NCBI GenBank assembly: GCA_947489195.1
Contig: CANLCT010000038.1
Location: forward strand, 1-43,721
DNA length: 43,721 bases
Direction of reading: 5' to 3'
DNA from: an uncultured Aquimarina sp.
GTDB taxonomy: Bacteria; Bacteroidota; Bacteroidia; Flavobacteriales; Flavobacteriaceae
Of this stretch, positions 8,459 through 17,924 are shown piece by piece. Each line of letters starts with the position of its first letter. Position 1 is the first letter of the stretch. The notes beneath the pieces were generated by a model, which was not told the DNA's origin, did not search any database, and saw only the letters and a list, made by a program, of their open reading frames with translations. A program made the translations under genes and the position numbers.

Positions 8459-9955
8459 ATGTTACAAAATTTCCTAGGTAATAGCCCAAAGTGGTTTAAG
8501 TATACCATGCTTGGCTTTTTAGTACTTAATATGCTATTATATTTCGCACTTCCGATGTTTATGGATGTGCATACTGCTCACGTTATAGTATCCTGGCTTT
8601 TTATTGGTGAGTTTATTTTTACGCTAGCCATGGCATTAAATTGTTACCCATTACAGTCTGGTGGACTATTAGCTATACAGATTTTGGTATTGAATTTAAC
8701 CACGCCACATAATGCCTATCATGAAGTGGCACAAAACTTAGAGGTGGTGCTGTTACTTGTATTTATGGTAGCGGGTATTTATTTTATGAAACCCTTACTC
8801 ATGTATATTTTTAGTAAAGTGTTTACTAAAATACGTTCTAAAATTGTATTGTCTGTATTATTTGTGTTTTTATCAGCAGTACTTTCGGCATTTTTAGATG
8901 CCTTAACTGTTACGGCGGTATTAATTAGTGTAGCTGTCGGTTTTTATGGCGTTTACCATAAAATACACTCAAAAGCAAATTCGGATTATGATGATGATGG
9001 AGTGGTTGATCGTAAAGAATTAAGTGGTGCAACTTTAGAACAATTTAGGGGTTTTTTACGAAGCTTGATAATGCATGGAGTTGTTGGTACAGCACTTGGA
9101 GGTGTATGTACTTTAGTAGGCGAGCCTCAAAACTTATTGATTGGTGAAAAAATGGGCTGGGATTTTATTGAATTCTTTTTAAGAATGGCGCCAATAACTA
9201 TACCTGTATTATTTTGCGGTATTATAACAACTATCATTTTAGAAGCTACAAAAAGCTTTGGTTTTGGAGATCAATTACCCGATGTAGCTCGAAAAATTAT
9301 TGAGAATTACACGATTGAAGAAGATGAAAAGAGAACACCTAACGAAAAATATGCGTTAAAAGTACAAGCTTTGGCAGCCATTTTGTTAATTATTGGTTTG
9401 GCTACGCATGTAGCTCCTGTTGGGTTTATTGGGTTGGCTTTAATTATTTTTCAAACGGCCTTTACCGGAATTATTGAAGAACACCAATTGGGGAAAGCCT
9501 TTGAAGAGGCGCTTCCATTTACAGGTTTATTGGTAGTGTTTTTTGTAGTAGTTGCCATGATTCACGATCAGCATTTATTTAAACCAATTATTGACTGGGC
9601 ATTAACGTTAGAACCTTCGCAACAACCTTCTATGTTTTATTTAGCTAATGGAATATTATCGATGATTAGTGATAATGTATTTGTAGCAACAGTGTATATA
9701 GGCGAAGTAAAGCAAGCTTTTGATAATGGAGTTATTGGTAGGGAGCAATTTGAAAAATTAGCAATTGCCATTAATACAGGGACTAATCTACCAAGCGTAG
9801 CCACACCAAATGGCCAAGCAGCATTCTTGTTTTTATTAACTTCTGCTATAGCCCCTTTAATAGGATTATCTTATGGAAAAATGGTTAAAATGGCATTACC
9901 CTATACTCTTGTTTTAGGGGGTGTTGGTTTATTAGGAGTACTTTATGTATTGTAA
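8459..9955 (+). CDS. nhaB: Na+/H+ antiporter, NhaB type
   Basis: A 498-residue inner-membrane protein with about 11-12 hydrophobic segments, the size and layout of NhaB, which exports Na+ in exchange for protons. Typical stretches are [24 protein letters not shown], then a charged loop ([16 protein letters not shown]), then [18 protein letters not shown] and [18 protein letters not shown] near the C-terminus. The acidic loop at about residues 174-186 is followed by the [15 protein letters not shown] helix, as in other members. A sodium antiporter suits a marine host. It is a single gene with a promoter in front and a strong terminator behind. Confidence 0.9.
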   Translation: MLQNFLGNSPKWFKYTMLGFLVLNMLLYFALPMFMDVHTAHVIVSWLFIGEFIFTLAMALNCYPLQSGGLLAIQILVLNLTTPHNAYHEVAQNLEVVLLLVFMVAGIYFMKPLLMYIFSKVFTKIRSKIVLSVLFVFLSAVLSAFLDALTVTAVLISVAVGFYGVYHKIHSKANSDYDDDGVVDRKELSGATLEQFRGFLRSLIMHGVVGTALGGVCTLVGEPQNLLIGEKMGWDFIEFFLRMAPITIPVLFCGIITTIILEATKSFGFGDQLPDVARKIIENYTIEEDEKRTPNEKYALKVQALAAILLIIGLATHVAPVGFIGLALIIFQTAFTGIIEEHQLGKAFEEALPFTGLLVVFFVVVAMIHDQHLFKPIIDWALTLEPSQQPSMFYLANGILSMISDNVFVATVYIGEVKQAFDNGVIGREQFEKLAIAINTGTNLPSVATPNGQAAFLFLLTSAIAPLIGLSYGKMVKMALPYTLVLGGVGLLGVLYVL

Positions 9956-9980
9956 TTGATTTAGAAAAAACAATAACTAT

Positions 9981-10018
9981 AAAAAAGTCATCAATTTACA
10001 AATTGATGACTTTTTTTT
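9981..10018 (+). terminator. Rho-independent terminator of nhaB
   Basis: A stem of about 12 bp (AGTCATCAATTT and its complement) with a very short loop, bordered by six A on the left and eight T on the right, 25 bp after the nhaB stop codon. Confidence 0.9.
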
Positions 10019-10270
10019 ATGCTCTTTATAATTTAACTAAGGGGTTTAAATCGTTAATTATTTGATGTTAAGCTATAAAATATAGATGAAATTAATTTTT
10101 TTTTGAATTTTCCTTGTTTTAAAGTAGTATTATTCTTATAATCAGAAAGTTGCTTTCGTTTTGTTAAAATAGCAATAGTAAAATACTAAACATTTGTATT
10201 ACAAATAAAGTATTTTGTAGAATGCGAAAACGATTTAGTGGCCTACTTTTACCCAAAACTAAACATGTAT

Positions 10271-13200
10271 ATGAAAAAAGTTATTTTATTATTGACCACA
10301 CTCACCTGTATGGTAAGTGCGGCTCAAGTAGCAATGCATACTTCAGTGCCAACTACTGTAGATTCAGATGCTATAGGAACAACGATGCCTCCAACACAAC
10401 TAATCACTGATGCTGATTTTATGGTAACATTAAGTGGGTTAGTTATTGGTGAAAATTACAGATTATTTAATCAGTTAAGAAATTCAACCAATGTCCAGTT
10501 TGCTGGTTTTGCAAGAAATCCTTTTACGGCTACAGCCGAGACAATGGTATTCAATATTACAGAATTGGGTTGGGGATTTTTTGGAGGAGGTGTGCTTACA
10601 GATGAAGAAACAGCTACTTGGTTTACACAATTAACCACAGATGAGACACCCGCAGTAACACTTAGTCAGATTCAGTCTGATTTTTTGGTGGATGATCCAG
10701 ATACAGACGGAAGTTCAGGAGGAGATTCTGGATTATTAAATGCTCCAGTAGCAATAGGAATAATGTCTCCTTTTACATTGGATTACACTGTTTCGGGGAG
10801 TTTGTTAAAAAAAGTAACTATTGAAGCAGATGCCGATGGCCCTTATGCTAATTTTGGAATGTCCGTTGGTAATAGCATTTTAATTGATCATGTTGATATC
10901 ACTTCGGGAATTCCGCAAAGTCTCAATTTCATTGTCAACTTTCCTGCTAGTGGAAATACTTCAATAAATATTTTTGTAAGAAGTAATGATATCACCTTAA
11001 ACAGTATTACTATTGAAGATACAGCAGCAATTGATTTTCCAACGTTTGTTAATGCTAATACAGATGCAGATTTGAATGAGCCAGATAGTATTAAATATGG
11101 TGGGCCATCAATAGCGGATATTGATAATGATGGGGATTATGATTTTATATTAAATAATCATAATGCTCATGAGTTTGCTCCTAATGTTTTGTATTTAAAT
11201 AATGGCGATGGAACGGTAACAAGAAGTCAAGAGTTATCTCAGTTTATATTACATGATTTACACGGATCTGCAGCGGCAGATTATGATAATGATGGAGATT
11301 TAGATATCGCTATAGCTAATGGAGGAGGAAATGGAGCCAATCCAACTCCGCCAATTATTTATACAAATAACAATGGTAGTTATACAGAAAGTTCAGCGGA
11401 GGAAATTGGGGTTACTTTACTAGGCAGAGGACGTTCACCTAGGTGGGTAGATTTTGATTTAGATGGGGACTTGGATTTGGCTTTTTTTAATGCTACTCCT
11501 TTAGACCCTAATACGACTCGTCATGTATTTTATGTAAATAATGGAGACGAGGCAACACCAAGATTTACACCTATAGCTGTACCAGGTTTGGAAGATGCTA
11601 CAGCAGAAAGAGTGTTGATTACCGATTTGAACAATGATCATATTGACGATGTATTAATGACTGGGCCTTTAACAGTTTGGAAAGGAAATGGTGATTATTC
11701 TTTTACGGATATGTCTGCAGACTGGTTGCCGGCATCAAGTCCATTTGTAGGTCAAATACGCAATAGATTTAATAACCTTGCAGCAACACATTTAGATATC
11801 GATAATGATGGCGATCTTGATTTATATATTGCCGGAGGTTTAGGCGTATTTGCTATTGCCGATCGAAATTCTTTAGATTTTGAACCAGAAACTACCATTT
11901 TAGATGCCAGAACTTCGGGGAGTGATGGTACATTAACCATAGACTTTAAAGCAGATGGAGATTTACGTTTTTATGATTTTGATGTATTACGTAAAGGTGG
12001 ATTTGCGGGAGAGTACCCGATTTTTTTAGGAAGTGCTAAAGCTAGAAATACTGTTGAAACCATTGAAAATGATGTTTTAGCAGCAGATGACCCAGGAAGG
12101 CAGTTAGTAATTAGTCAATCAAATGCTGCTGGGTTTCCAGATGATGTGGATCGTACCGAAAATGGTATCTATATTGGTTATTTAGGAAATGATAATTGGA
12201 AATTTGAAACCGTAAGAAATGGAGATATCTTTTTTAATCTTACCTTTTCATTAGAAGGAGTTAGCGAATTAGTGAGTACTTCGCCAGCGCTAGGGAACAG
12301 GAATATACAAGATGTATTACTTAGAAATGATATTTCAACCGGAGGTGGATTAGTAGATGTTTCTGAAGCTTGGAATATTCCTAAAGGGGGAACACATACA
12401 GGAGCCATTACAGGTGATTTTAATAATGATGGTTTACAAGACTTATTGGTACATAGATATGCCTATATAAGAAGTAGAAGATCAGATTATCTTTTGTTGA
12501 ATACCGGAAACGGTTTTGAAGTGTCTACAGATCATGATGCAAATAGCAGAGGTACAATTTCTCATGGCGATATGGGGCAAGCTTTTGATTTTGATAATGA
12601 TGGAGATGTGGATATTTTAAATGGAGATGATGAATTTGGAAGCTGGTATTTGTATCGAAATGAAAATACTAATAGTGGAAATTTTGCTACAGTTAAGGTA
12701 GGGTATTCTCCAGTATCAAATATAGATCCTATTTCGGCTGAGGTTACCGTTACAACAACCAATGGAACACAATACAAAAGAGTAGCTTCTGGCGGGGCTG
12801 TTTTTTCGCAAAGTTTACTAAATATAGTGCATTTTGGGTTGGGTGATGCGAGTGTAATTGATCGTATTAATGTACGCTGGCGAAATGGAGAAGAAGCTGA
12901 ATTTACGAATGAAACTGTAAACCAAATTTTTAATACCGATGAGATAAGTCCGACTAGTATCGAAGTTACGCCAAATGTAATTGAGGTAAGGGCAGGAGCA
13001 ACAAGCATAACCGATTTAACCGTTACTCCTATATTTGCAAATAGAGATGTGATATGGTCATCTGATGATGAAACAATAGCAACAGTAGATCAAAATGGAG
13101 TAGTAACTGGAGTTTTGGAAGGTGGAACTACGACTATTAATGCAAGGAGTATGAACGATAATAGTATCGTTGGTTCGGCCACAGTAAATGTAGTGGCTTT

Positions 13201-14116
13201 TGTTCCAATTAATGCTACTTCGGTAACATTGGATGTAGAAACTGTAACTATTGTCGAAGGAAATACTAGGCTATTAAATGCAACAGTATTACCTGTTGAT
13301 GCCGATGACAAAGCATTGACTTGGACAAGTAGTGATGAAGCCGTAGCAACCGTAAATACAAATGGAGTGGTAAGTGCAATAGCCGATGGAACGTCTACGG
13401 TAACAGTGGCATTAACAGCAGATCCATCGATTAAAGATGAAGTAACAATTAATGTAGCTAGATTTACAGCAGCAAGTATCACATTTGATGATCGAAACAT
13501 ATATACGAATACCGCTTATAGTGTAAATGGAAATGTTGATGTGTCTGTAAATTACCATGCTGGTACGGGCAATACCATAGTGGCTACACCAAATCAAGGA
13601 ATACGCTTTTTTCTACGTCATTTAGATAAAGATTTTAATGTAATAAGTGATATAGTAATTGATGATCAGAGTGTTATTGGTACCGAATCTGGGATATCAT
13701 CAGTGGCTATTCCTTTAAACGGCTTAACGCCTAGTGCGAGTTTAACAAATGACGAGTTTTATTTTTTACTAGCACAGTTTACTAATAGTAGAGGAGAAAC
13801 AGAAACTGTTTCTACATCTCCTATAAACATCGTAGATCAGACTTTATCGGTTAATGATCTTGATTTGACTAATGAGGAGGTTACCATGTTTCCTAATCCA
13901 GCTTCTGCATATATTTCCTTTACAGGAATTGAAAATTTAAATTGTGTAGTAACTATAAGTAGTTTAAGTGGAGTAAAGCTGTTATCTCAACAAATCAAAG
14001 GGAAAGAACCTATTTCAATAATATCTTTAAGTAGTGGTTTTTATATAGTTAGTATTGAGATAGAAGGGGAGTCTTCTAAAAAAGTATTTAGTTTGATTAA
14101 GGGAGATACGAATTAG
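10271..14116 (+). CDS. Giant secreted VCBS/FG-GAP, ASPIC/UnbV and Big_2 protein with T9SS tail
   Basis: An approximately 1281-residue exported protein. Parts in order: signal peptide (about 1-20, MKKVILLLTTLTCMVSAAQ), an N-terminal beta-rich region, FG-GAP/VCBS repeats (about 275-800) with calcium-loop motifs such as DIDNDGDYDF, DYDNDGDLDI, DIDNDGDLDL and DFDNDGDVDI, an ASPIC/UnbV domain (about 803-888, RINVRWRNGEEAEF), two bacterial Ig-like Big_2 domains (about 893-1063, WSSDDETIATVDQNGVVTG and a near copy), a further beta-sandwich, and a type A T9SS sorting domain (about 1193-1281, MFPNPASAYISF). It should pass the outer membrane by type IX secretion and sit on the surface or be released. 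Likely an adhesin-like or polysaccharide-contact protein; no enzyme motif is seen. The start MKK at 10271 is preferred to upstream starts at 10238 and 10265 because it gives a clean signal peptide. Confidence 0.88.
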   Translation: MKKVILLLTTLTCMVSAAQVAMHTSVPTTVDSDAIGTTMPPTQLITDADFMVTLSGLVIGENYRLFNQLRNSTNVQFAGFARNPFTATAETMVFNITELGWGFFGGGVLTDEETATWFTQLTTDETPAVTLSQIQSDFLVDDPDTDGSSGGDSGLLNAPVAIGIMSPFTLDYTVSGSLLKKVTIEADADGPYANFGMSVGNSILIDHVDITSGIPQSLNFIVNFPASGNTSINIFVRSNDITLNSITIEDTAAIDFPTFVNANTDADLNEPDSIKYGGPSIADIDNDGDYDFILNNHNAHEFAPNVLYLNNGDGTVTRSQELSQFILHDLHGSAAADYDNDGDLDIAIANGGGNGANPTPPIIYTNNNGSYTESSAEEIGVTLLGRGRSPRWVDFDLDGDLDLAFFNATPLDPNTTRHVFYVNNGDEATPRFTPIAVPGLEDATAERVLITDLNNDHIDDVLMTGPLTVWKGNGDYSFTDMSADWLPASSPFVGQIRNRFNNLAATHLDIDNDGDLDLYIAGGLGVFAIADRNSLDFEPETTILDARTSGSDGTLTIDFKADGDLRFYDFDVLRKGGFAGEYPIFLGSAKARNTVETIENDVLAADDPGRQLVISQSNAAGFPDDVDRTENGIYIGYLGNDNWKFETVRNGDIFFNLTFSLEGVSELVSTSPALGNRNIQDVLLRNDISTGGGLVDVSEAWNIPKGGTHTGAITGDFNNDGLQDLLVHRYAYIRSRRSDYLLLNTGNGFEVSTDHDANSRGTISHGDMGQAFDFDNDGDVDILNGDDEFGSWYLYRNENTNSGNFATVKVGYSPVSNIDPISAEVTVTTTNGTQYKRVASGGAVFSQSLLNIVHFGLGDASVIDRINVRWRNGEEAEFTNETVNQIFNTDEISPTSIEVTPNVIEVRAGATSITDLTVTPIFANRDVIWSSDDETIATVDQNGVVTGVLEGGTTTINARSMNDNSIVGSATVNVVAFVPINATSVTLDVETVTIVEGNTRLLNATVLPVDADDKALTWTSSDEAVATVNTNGVVSAIADGTSTVTVALTADPSIKDEVTINVARFTAASITFDDRNIYTNTAYSVNGNVDVSVNYHAGTGNTIVATPNQGIRFFLRHLDKDFNVISDIVIDDQSVIGTESGISSVAIPLNGLTPSASLTNDEFYFLLAQFTNSRGETETVSTSPINIVDQTLSVNDLDLTNEEVTMFPNPASAYISFTGIENLNCVVTISSLSGVKLLSQQIKGKEPISIISLSSGFYIVSIEIEGESSKKVFSLIKGDTN

Positions 14117-14164
14117 GGATATAAAACTTAAGTTTTATTGCAAAGTACAACCCATAATTTTGAG

Positions 14165-14216
14165 TAAATAAAAGAGACTATTCGAAAATTAATTTTCGAA
14201 TAGTCTCTTTTATTTA
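14165..14216. terminator. 52-bp perfect palindrome, bidirectional terminator
   Basis: The two 26-base halves (14165-14190 and 14191-14216) are exact reverse complements with no spacer. The A-rich start and T-rich end give a U tract to transcripts from either side. It sits between two convergent genes, 48 bp after the VCBS gene stop and 29 bp after the coiled-coil gene stop. Confidence 0.9.
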
Positions 14217-14245
14217 ATAGTTTAGAAGGGTGTTAATAAGGTAAT

Positions 14246-15757
14246 TTATTCTTTACCACCTTTTAAATTATCTTGCCATTCTTTTAATTCTTCCCATTTA
14301 CCCTCAACAGCGTAACTGGCTTGCTTAGGCCATGTTCCTGGTTTATGTAATCTGTAGCGCTCTCCTCCACTATTAAGTACTTCTTGGCATTTTTCTATGC
14401 TACATTCGGAAAGAGATTTCCAAGTTTTAATATTGAAATTGTGAAACAGTTGTTCAATTTTAGGACCAATCCCTTCTACAATTTTCAAGTCATCTAATTT
14501 TATTCTTTTACCATAAGCTTCTTTAACTGACTTTGCATCAAAAGTTACTTTTGGTTGGGCTTCTATTTTAGTTTTTAGCTCAGCATATCTTTCTTTCCAA
14601 AGTTCTTTTTCTTCTCTGGGCACAAGAGTAGCGATTTTTTCTTTGGTTTCAGCCAGTTGATTTTGAATGTTTTGGTATTTGTCTTTCCATTCTTGGACTT
14701 GATTAACCGGTACCATACTCGCTATTTTTTGGTTAGCAATAGCCAGATTTTTGTCAAGTTGATCATGTTTTATAATCCACTGTTCTTTTTCGTTACGAGG
14801 CACAAGAGTAGCGATTTTTTCTTTGGTTTCAGCCAGTTGATTTTGAATGTTTTGGTATTTATCTTTCCATTCTTGGACTTGATTAACCGGTACCATACTC
14901 GCTATTTTTTGGTTAGCAATAGCCAGATTTTTATCAAGTTGATCATGTTTTATAATCCACTGTTCTTTTTCGTTACGAGGCACAAGAGTAGCGATTTTTT
15001 CTTTAGTTTCAGCCAGTTGATTTTGAGTGTTTTGGTATTTATCTTTCCATTCTTGGACTTGATTAACCGGTACCATATTCGCTATTTTTTGGTTAGCAAT
15101 AGCCAGATTTTTGTCAAGTTGATCATGTTTTATAATCCATTGTTCTTTTTCGTTACGAGGCACAAGAGTAGCGATTTTTTCTTTGGTTTCAGCCAGTTGA
15201 TTTTGAATGTTTTGGTATTTGTCTTTCCATTCTTGGACTTGATTAACCGGCACCATACTCGCTATTTTTTGGTTAGCAATAGCCAGATTTTTGTCAAGTT
15301 GATCATGTTTTATAATCCACTGTTCTTTTTCGTTACGAGGCACAAGAGTAGCGATTTTTTCTTTGGTTTCAGCCAGTTGATTTTGAATGTTTTGGTGTTT
15401 GTCTTTCCATTCTTGAACCTGATTAACCGGTACCATACTCGCTATTTTTTGGTTAGCAATAGCCAGATTTTTGTCAAGTTGATCATGTTTTATAATCCAC
15501 TGTTCTTTTTCGTTACGAGGCACAAGAGTAGTGATTTTTTCTTTGGTTTCAGCCAGTTGATTTTGAATATTTTGGTATTTGTCTTTCCATGAATTTACAG
15601 ATTCATCAAGAGCAACTTTTATCGATTCATATTTTTTTTCAATATCAAAGTATTTTGTTTCCCAAAAGGATATTTTACTTGTTGAAAATAACCGTCCAAT
15701 TAAATAGCCTAATAAGGCGCAAACAATTCCAGTTAAAATCGGATATAAAAAGCACAT
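14246..15757 (-). CDS. Membrane-anchored coiled-coil repeat protein with C-terminal helix-hairpin-helix domain
   Basis: A 503-residue protein. Residues about 4-22 form one membrane helix (ILTGIVCALLGYLIGRLF). A linker leads to a coiled coil made of five full 60-residue repeats (57-356) and part of a sixth (to about 397). The C-terminal 80 residues hold a helix-hairpin-helix type fold (LKIVEGIGPKIEQLF, then LHKPGTWPKQ), common in Bacteroidetes proteins next to OmpA-like genes. It starts 13 bp after the OmpA-like gene, so they are one operon. Probably an envelope spacer or scaffold protein. The helix-hairpin-helix fold often binds DNA, but a DNA role here is unproven. Confidence 0.8.
   Translation of the reverse strand: MCFLYPILTGIVCALLGYLIGRLFSTSKISFWETKYFDIEKKYESIKVALDESVNSWKDKYQNIQNQLAETKEKITTLVPRNEKEQWIIKHDQLDKNLAIANQKIASMVPVNQVQEWKDKHQNIQNQLAETKEKIATLVPRNEKEQWIIKHDQLDKNLAIANQKIASMVPVNQVQEWKDKYQNIQNQLAETKEKIATLVPRNEKEQWIIKHDQLDKNLAIANQKIANMVPVNQVQEWKDKYQNTQNQLAETKEKIATLVPRNEKEQWIIKHDQLDKNLAIANQKIASMVPVNQVQEWKDKYQNIQNQLAETKEKIATLVPRNEKEQWIIKHDQLDKNLAIANQKIASMVPVNQVQEWKDKYQNIQNQLAETKEKIATLVPREEKELWKERYAELKTKIEAQPKVTFDAKSVKEAYGKRIKLDDLKIVEGIGPKIEQLFHNFNIKTWKSLSECSIEKCQEVLNSGGERYRLHKPGTWPKQASYAVEGKWEELKEWQDNLKGGKE
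14610..15589 (-). repeat. Tandem 180-bp coding repeats, five full units and one partial
   Basis: The DNA repeats with an exact 180-bp period within the coiled-coil gene; full units cover 14690-15589 and a diverging partial unit continues to about 14610. Units differ by only a few bases, which yield scattered changes (K-D-K-Y to K-D-K-H, N-I-Q to N-T-Q, A-S-M to A-N-M). Each 60-residue unit is itself two 30-residue halves, both starting with Trp and both carrying KIA-x-(L/M)-VP near position 18-24. Confidence 0.95.
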
Positions 15758-15770
15758 ATTTTATTTGTTT

Positions 15771-16685
15771 TTAGTTTATAGTAATTACAGTTCTTCTATT
15801 TTTTGATCTCCCTTCAGAGGTGCTGTTATCAGCAATAGGGTTTAAAGGGCCTTTTGAATTAGTGATTATTTTATTTCTAGGTATTCCGTTTTGTATTAAA
15901 TAGTTTTTGGCAAATTCGGCTCTTTTTTGTCCAAGAATGGTATTTTTTTGAGCATTACCAATATTATCAGTATGTCCAGTAATTATTACAGAATTATTAT
16001 TTGTTTTGTCTAGATACTTAGAAATATCAGCAATTTTTTGTTTTTGAATGGCAGATAAAGAAATATTGCTTTCTCCAGTTTTGAAATATAGAACAAGAGG
16101 TTTTTTTTGAATTTTATTTTTTAAAATTTTTAATTCTTCTTCGAAATTATTGTTGGTTGAAGTGAAATTAAAAGATATGGGTCCTTTAAAAGTTTTGTCA
16201 TTAATAATTAATGCATCATCTAGTTTTGAATAAAGGTTAATTTGTTTAGAAGGGATCTTTTTTTCTACCATATAATTTTTGATAGAAGTAGCTCTAGCAT
16301 ATCCTAAATTGGGGAGTGCGCCATTATATTTTTCAATGGTTTTGTAATGGCCCGTAATTGAAATATTTTTATTTGGATTTTGTATCAAATAATTTTTAAG
16401 GTTTTCAAGGCCTAAGTCAATTTTTGTTGAGATTGGTTTTTCAATCTGATAACTTGATACAAGAAAATTAAAATTATCGGGGTGTTTAAATTTGAAGTTT
16501 CCGTTTTTATCAATAATAGAAATACCATCAAATTTACTTTTAACGGGTTTTACAATCGGAGTTTCTTTTTGAACAATAGAAGGAGTTGTTTTTGTGTTGA
16601 CATTACAGCAAAATTTCCAATTTAAAAAAGCCCCACAGATTATTGTTAATAGAATTAAAACCAAATAGTATTTTTTCCGATTCAT
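15771..16685 (-). CDS. OmpA-family protein with two OmpA-like domains and N-terminal membrane anchor
   Basis: A 304-residue protein anchored by one N-terminal helix (residues about 6-24). The C-terminal OmpA-like domain (about 195-304) has the peptidoglycan-binding signature: TGHTDNIGNAQKN, GQKRAEFAKNYL, then RSKNRRTVI. An upstream second copy (about 75-175) has the same fold pattern (ITGHYKT, LGYARATSIKNYM) but lacks the binding Asp of TGHTD and is probably structural. It is the first gene of an operon with the coiled-coil repeat protein. Together they could link the cell wall and inner membrane. The role is inferred from the domains. Confidence 0.85.
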   Translation of the reverse strand: MNRKKYYLVLILLTIICGAFLNWKFCCNVNTKTTPSIVQKETPIVKPVKSKFDGISIIDKNGNFKFKHPDNFNFLVSSYQIEKPISTKIDLGLENLKNYLIQNPNKNISITGHYKTIEKYNGALPNLGYARATSIKNYMVEKKIPSKQINLYSKLDDALIINDKTFKGPISFNFTSTNNNFEEELKILKNKIQKKPLVLYFKTGESNISLSAIQKQKIADISKYLDKTNNNSVIITGHTDNIGNAQKNTILGQKRAEFAKNYLIQNGIPRNKIITNSKGPLNPIADNSTSEGRSKNRRTVITIN

Positions 16686-17032
16686 GAAATGCTTTTTTTG
16701 AGTTAGATGTACAATCTAATTCAAAGGCCAGTGTTTAAATATAACTTTGTCAATAAATAGGGTTTAAATTCTACAAAACGGGAATTTAATCGATAAATAG
16801 AAAAGAATAATGTGTTGAAAGAAATAAATTATTGATTTTTTGTCAATGATTGATATGAATTATGACATCTGTTTAACCTGTTTTATGAATTAGAGCATTG
16901 TTATGGTTAAATTAAAAAATACAGTTTACTATAGTAAATATAGTAGATCATAGATTAAATAGGATTTCTATTAAATAATGTGGGTTTAATGAATGATATA
17001 GATGTTTTAGCTTAGCTAAACTTTCCAAATAC
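16686..17032. other. Intergenic region upstream of the OmpA operon
   Basis: About 350 bp without a credible gene, very AT-rich. It should hold the promoter of the OmpA-like operon on the minus strand. Short palindromes are present: TTTACTA/TAGTAAA near 16924-16937 followed by a further TATAGTA, and TTTAGC/GCTAAA with a TTA loop near 17007-17021. I see no clear -7/-33 pair and no RNA gene. Confidence 0.5.
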
Positions 17033-17068
17033 AAAAGCATCATAGTAGTTTGTTACTATGATGCTTTT
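17033..17068 (-). terminator. Terminator of the small secreted protein gene
   Basis: A 15-bp perfect stem (17033-17047 with 17054-17068) and a 6-base loop, 20 bp beyond the stop codon at 17089 on the minus strand. The stem ends in four T in the minus direction. Confidence 0.8.
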
Positions 17069-17088
17069 TTAAAGAATGTAATTGTAAT

Positions 17089-17526
17089 TTATCTTAAGCT
17101 AAAAGTTTTTTTAATGGTTTGTCCACCTACAGATACGTGAGCAACATACACTCTTTGATTTAATGAAGTTTGAGATGAAATATCGTTAGTGCGGATGGTA
17201 TTTTTTCCTTTTTTCACACTCAATGGACTACGAAAATACACCCATCTTCCCGTATATCTTTCACTAATAAGAATACCACCACTACTGGCTTTAGTACTAT
17301 TAAAAGTAATAATAGCGCCACCACGACCGTCACCACTAACTATTACATAGCTTAATTGATTAGCAGCAGCAAATGATGTGTTGAGATAAGCTTCTTCAAT
17401 GTCTATTGTGCTTGTTACTTCAGGACAATTTTCTATTGATAAATTAGTGCAATTTTCAGCAAATAAGGGTTGACAATAAGCAAGAATAAAGCAAATTAAT
17501 ATCGAGGTAATTTTAAAATTTTTCAT
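17089..17526 (-). CDS. Small secreted beta-rich protein of unknown function
   Basis: A 145-residue protein with a signal peptide (MKNFKITSILICFILAYCQ up to about residue 23, FAEN cleavage region). The mature part is beta-rich and glycine-rich (IVSGDGRGGAII, GGILISERYTGRWVYF). Its end, VYVAHVSVGGQTIKKTFSLR, resembles the last strands of T9SS type A sorting domains, but the rest of that domain is not visible, so export by T9SS is only a guess. Two cysteines (NCTNLSIENC) just after the cleavage site could pair. It is a single gene with its own terminator; family not recognised. Confidence 0.7.
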   Translation of the reverse strand: MKNFKITSILICFILAYCQPLFAENCTNLSIENCPEVTSTIDIEEAYLNTSFAAANQLSYVIVSGDGRGGAIITFNSTKASSGGILISERYTGRWVYFRSPLSVKKGKNTIRTNDISSQTSLNQRVYVAHVSVGGQTIKKTFSLR

Positions 17527-17628
17527 TGATTTTAAGTTTTTGATTTGTAAATAATTAGTATAAATATAATTATTAAAAACCTTAAAATCAATTAATTAAA
17601 CCCTTAAAGTGTTGCGGTGTTTTGGAAT

Positions 17629-17688
17629 AAGAAATTATTAAAGGAAATAAAACTCAATCAATAGTTTTATTTCCTTTAATAATTTCTT
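17629..17688 (-). terminator. 26-bp perfect hairpin overlapping the end of a coding region
   Basis: The arms 17629-17654 and 17663-17688 are exact reverse complements around an 8-base loop. The arm nearer the gene lies wholly inside the last codons of the 85-residue protein (17654-17911), and the stop codon sits next to the loop. No long U tract follows, so it may be a 3'-end stabiliser or terminator. Confidence 0.65.
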
Positions 17689-17911
17689 CTAACTCTTCAT
17701 TTTTTTCGGTAGGCGAAAAAATAGATTTACTTTTGTCACTTTTGCTAAATCGGTAAATAATAAAAGCAGGCATTACAATAAAAGCCAAGCCTAAAGCACT
17801 AAATCCAATAACTTTATTGCCAAGTAATTCGTTTCCTGTATTAAGTAAATAAGACCCAATAATTAATCCAACGATTTCAGCGGTAACTAATATGCGAACT
17901 ATGTATTTCAT
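17654..17911 (-). CDS. Small two-helix membrane protein next to ClC
   Basis: An 85-residue protein with two predicted membrane helices (about 5-22 and 33-54) and a charged C-terminal tail (KSDKSKSIFSPTEKNEELEEIIKG). It starts 13 bp after the ClC gene and is surely in the same transcript. Its function is unknown; the pairing suggests a membrane partner or simply co-expression. The last 9 codons also form one arm of a perfect hairpin (17629-17688). Confidence 0.75.
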   Translation of the reverse strand: MKYIVRILVTAEIVGLIIGSYLLNTGNELLGNKVIGFSALGLAFIVMPAFIIYRFSKSDKSKSIFSPTEKNEELEEIIKGNKTID

Positions 17912-17924
17912 TTATTTTAGATTA

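Noticed and set aside
14610..15589. CRISPR array.
   Set aside because: The period is 180 bp with no unique spacers, and the repeats are in frame within one coding region.
14657..15592. A 311-codon open frame on the plus strand opposite the coiled-coil gene.
   Set aside because: It is the shadow of the in-frame 180-bp repeats: the repeated antisense lacks stops by chance. Its translation is a simple repeat of hydrophobic strings with no start context or family features.
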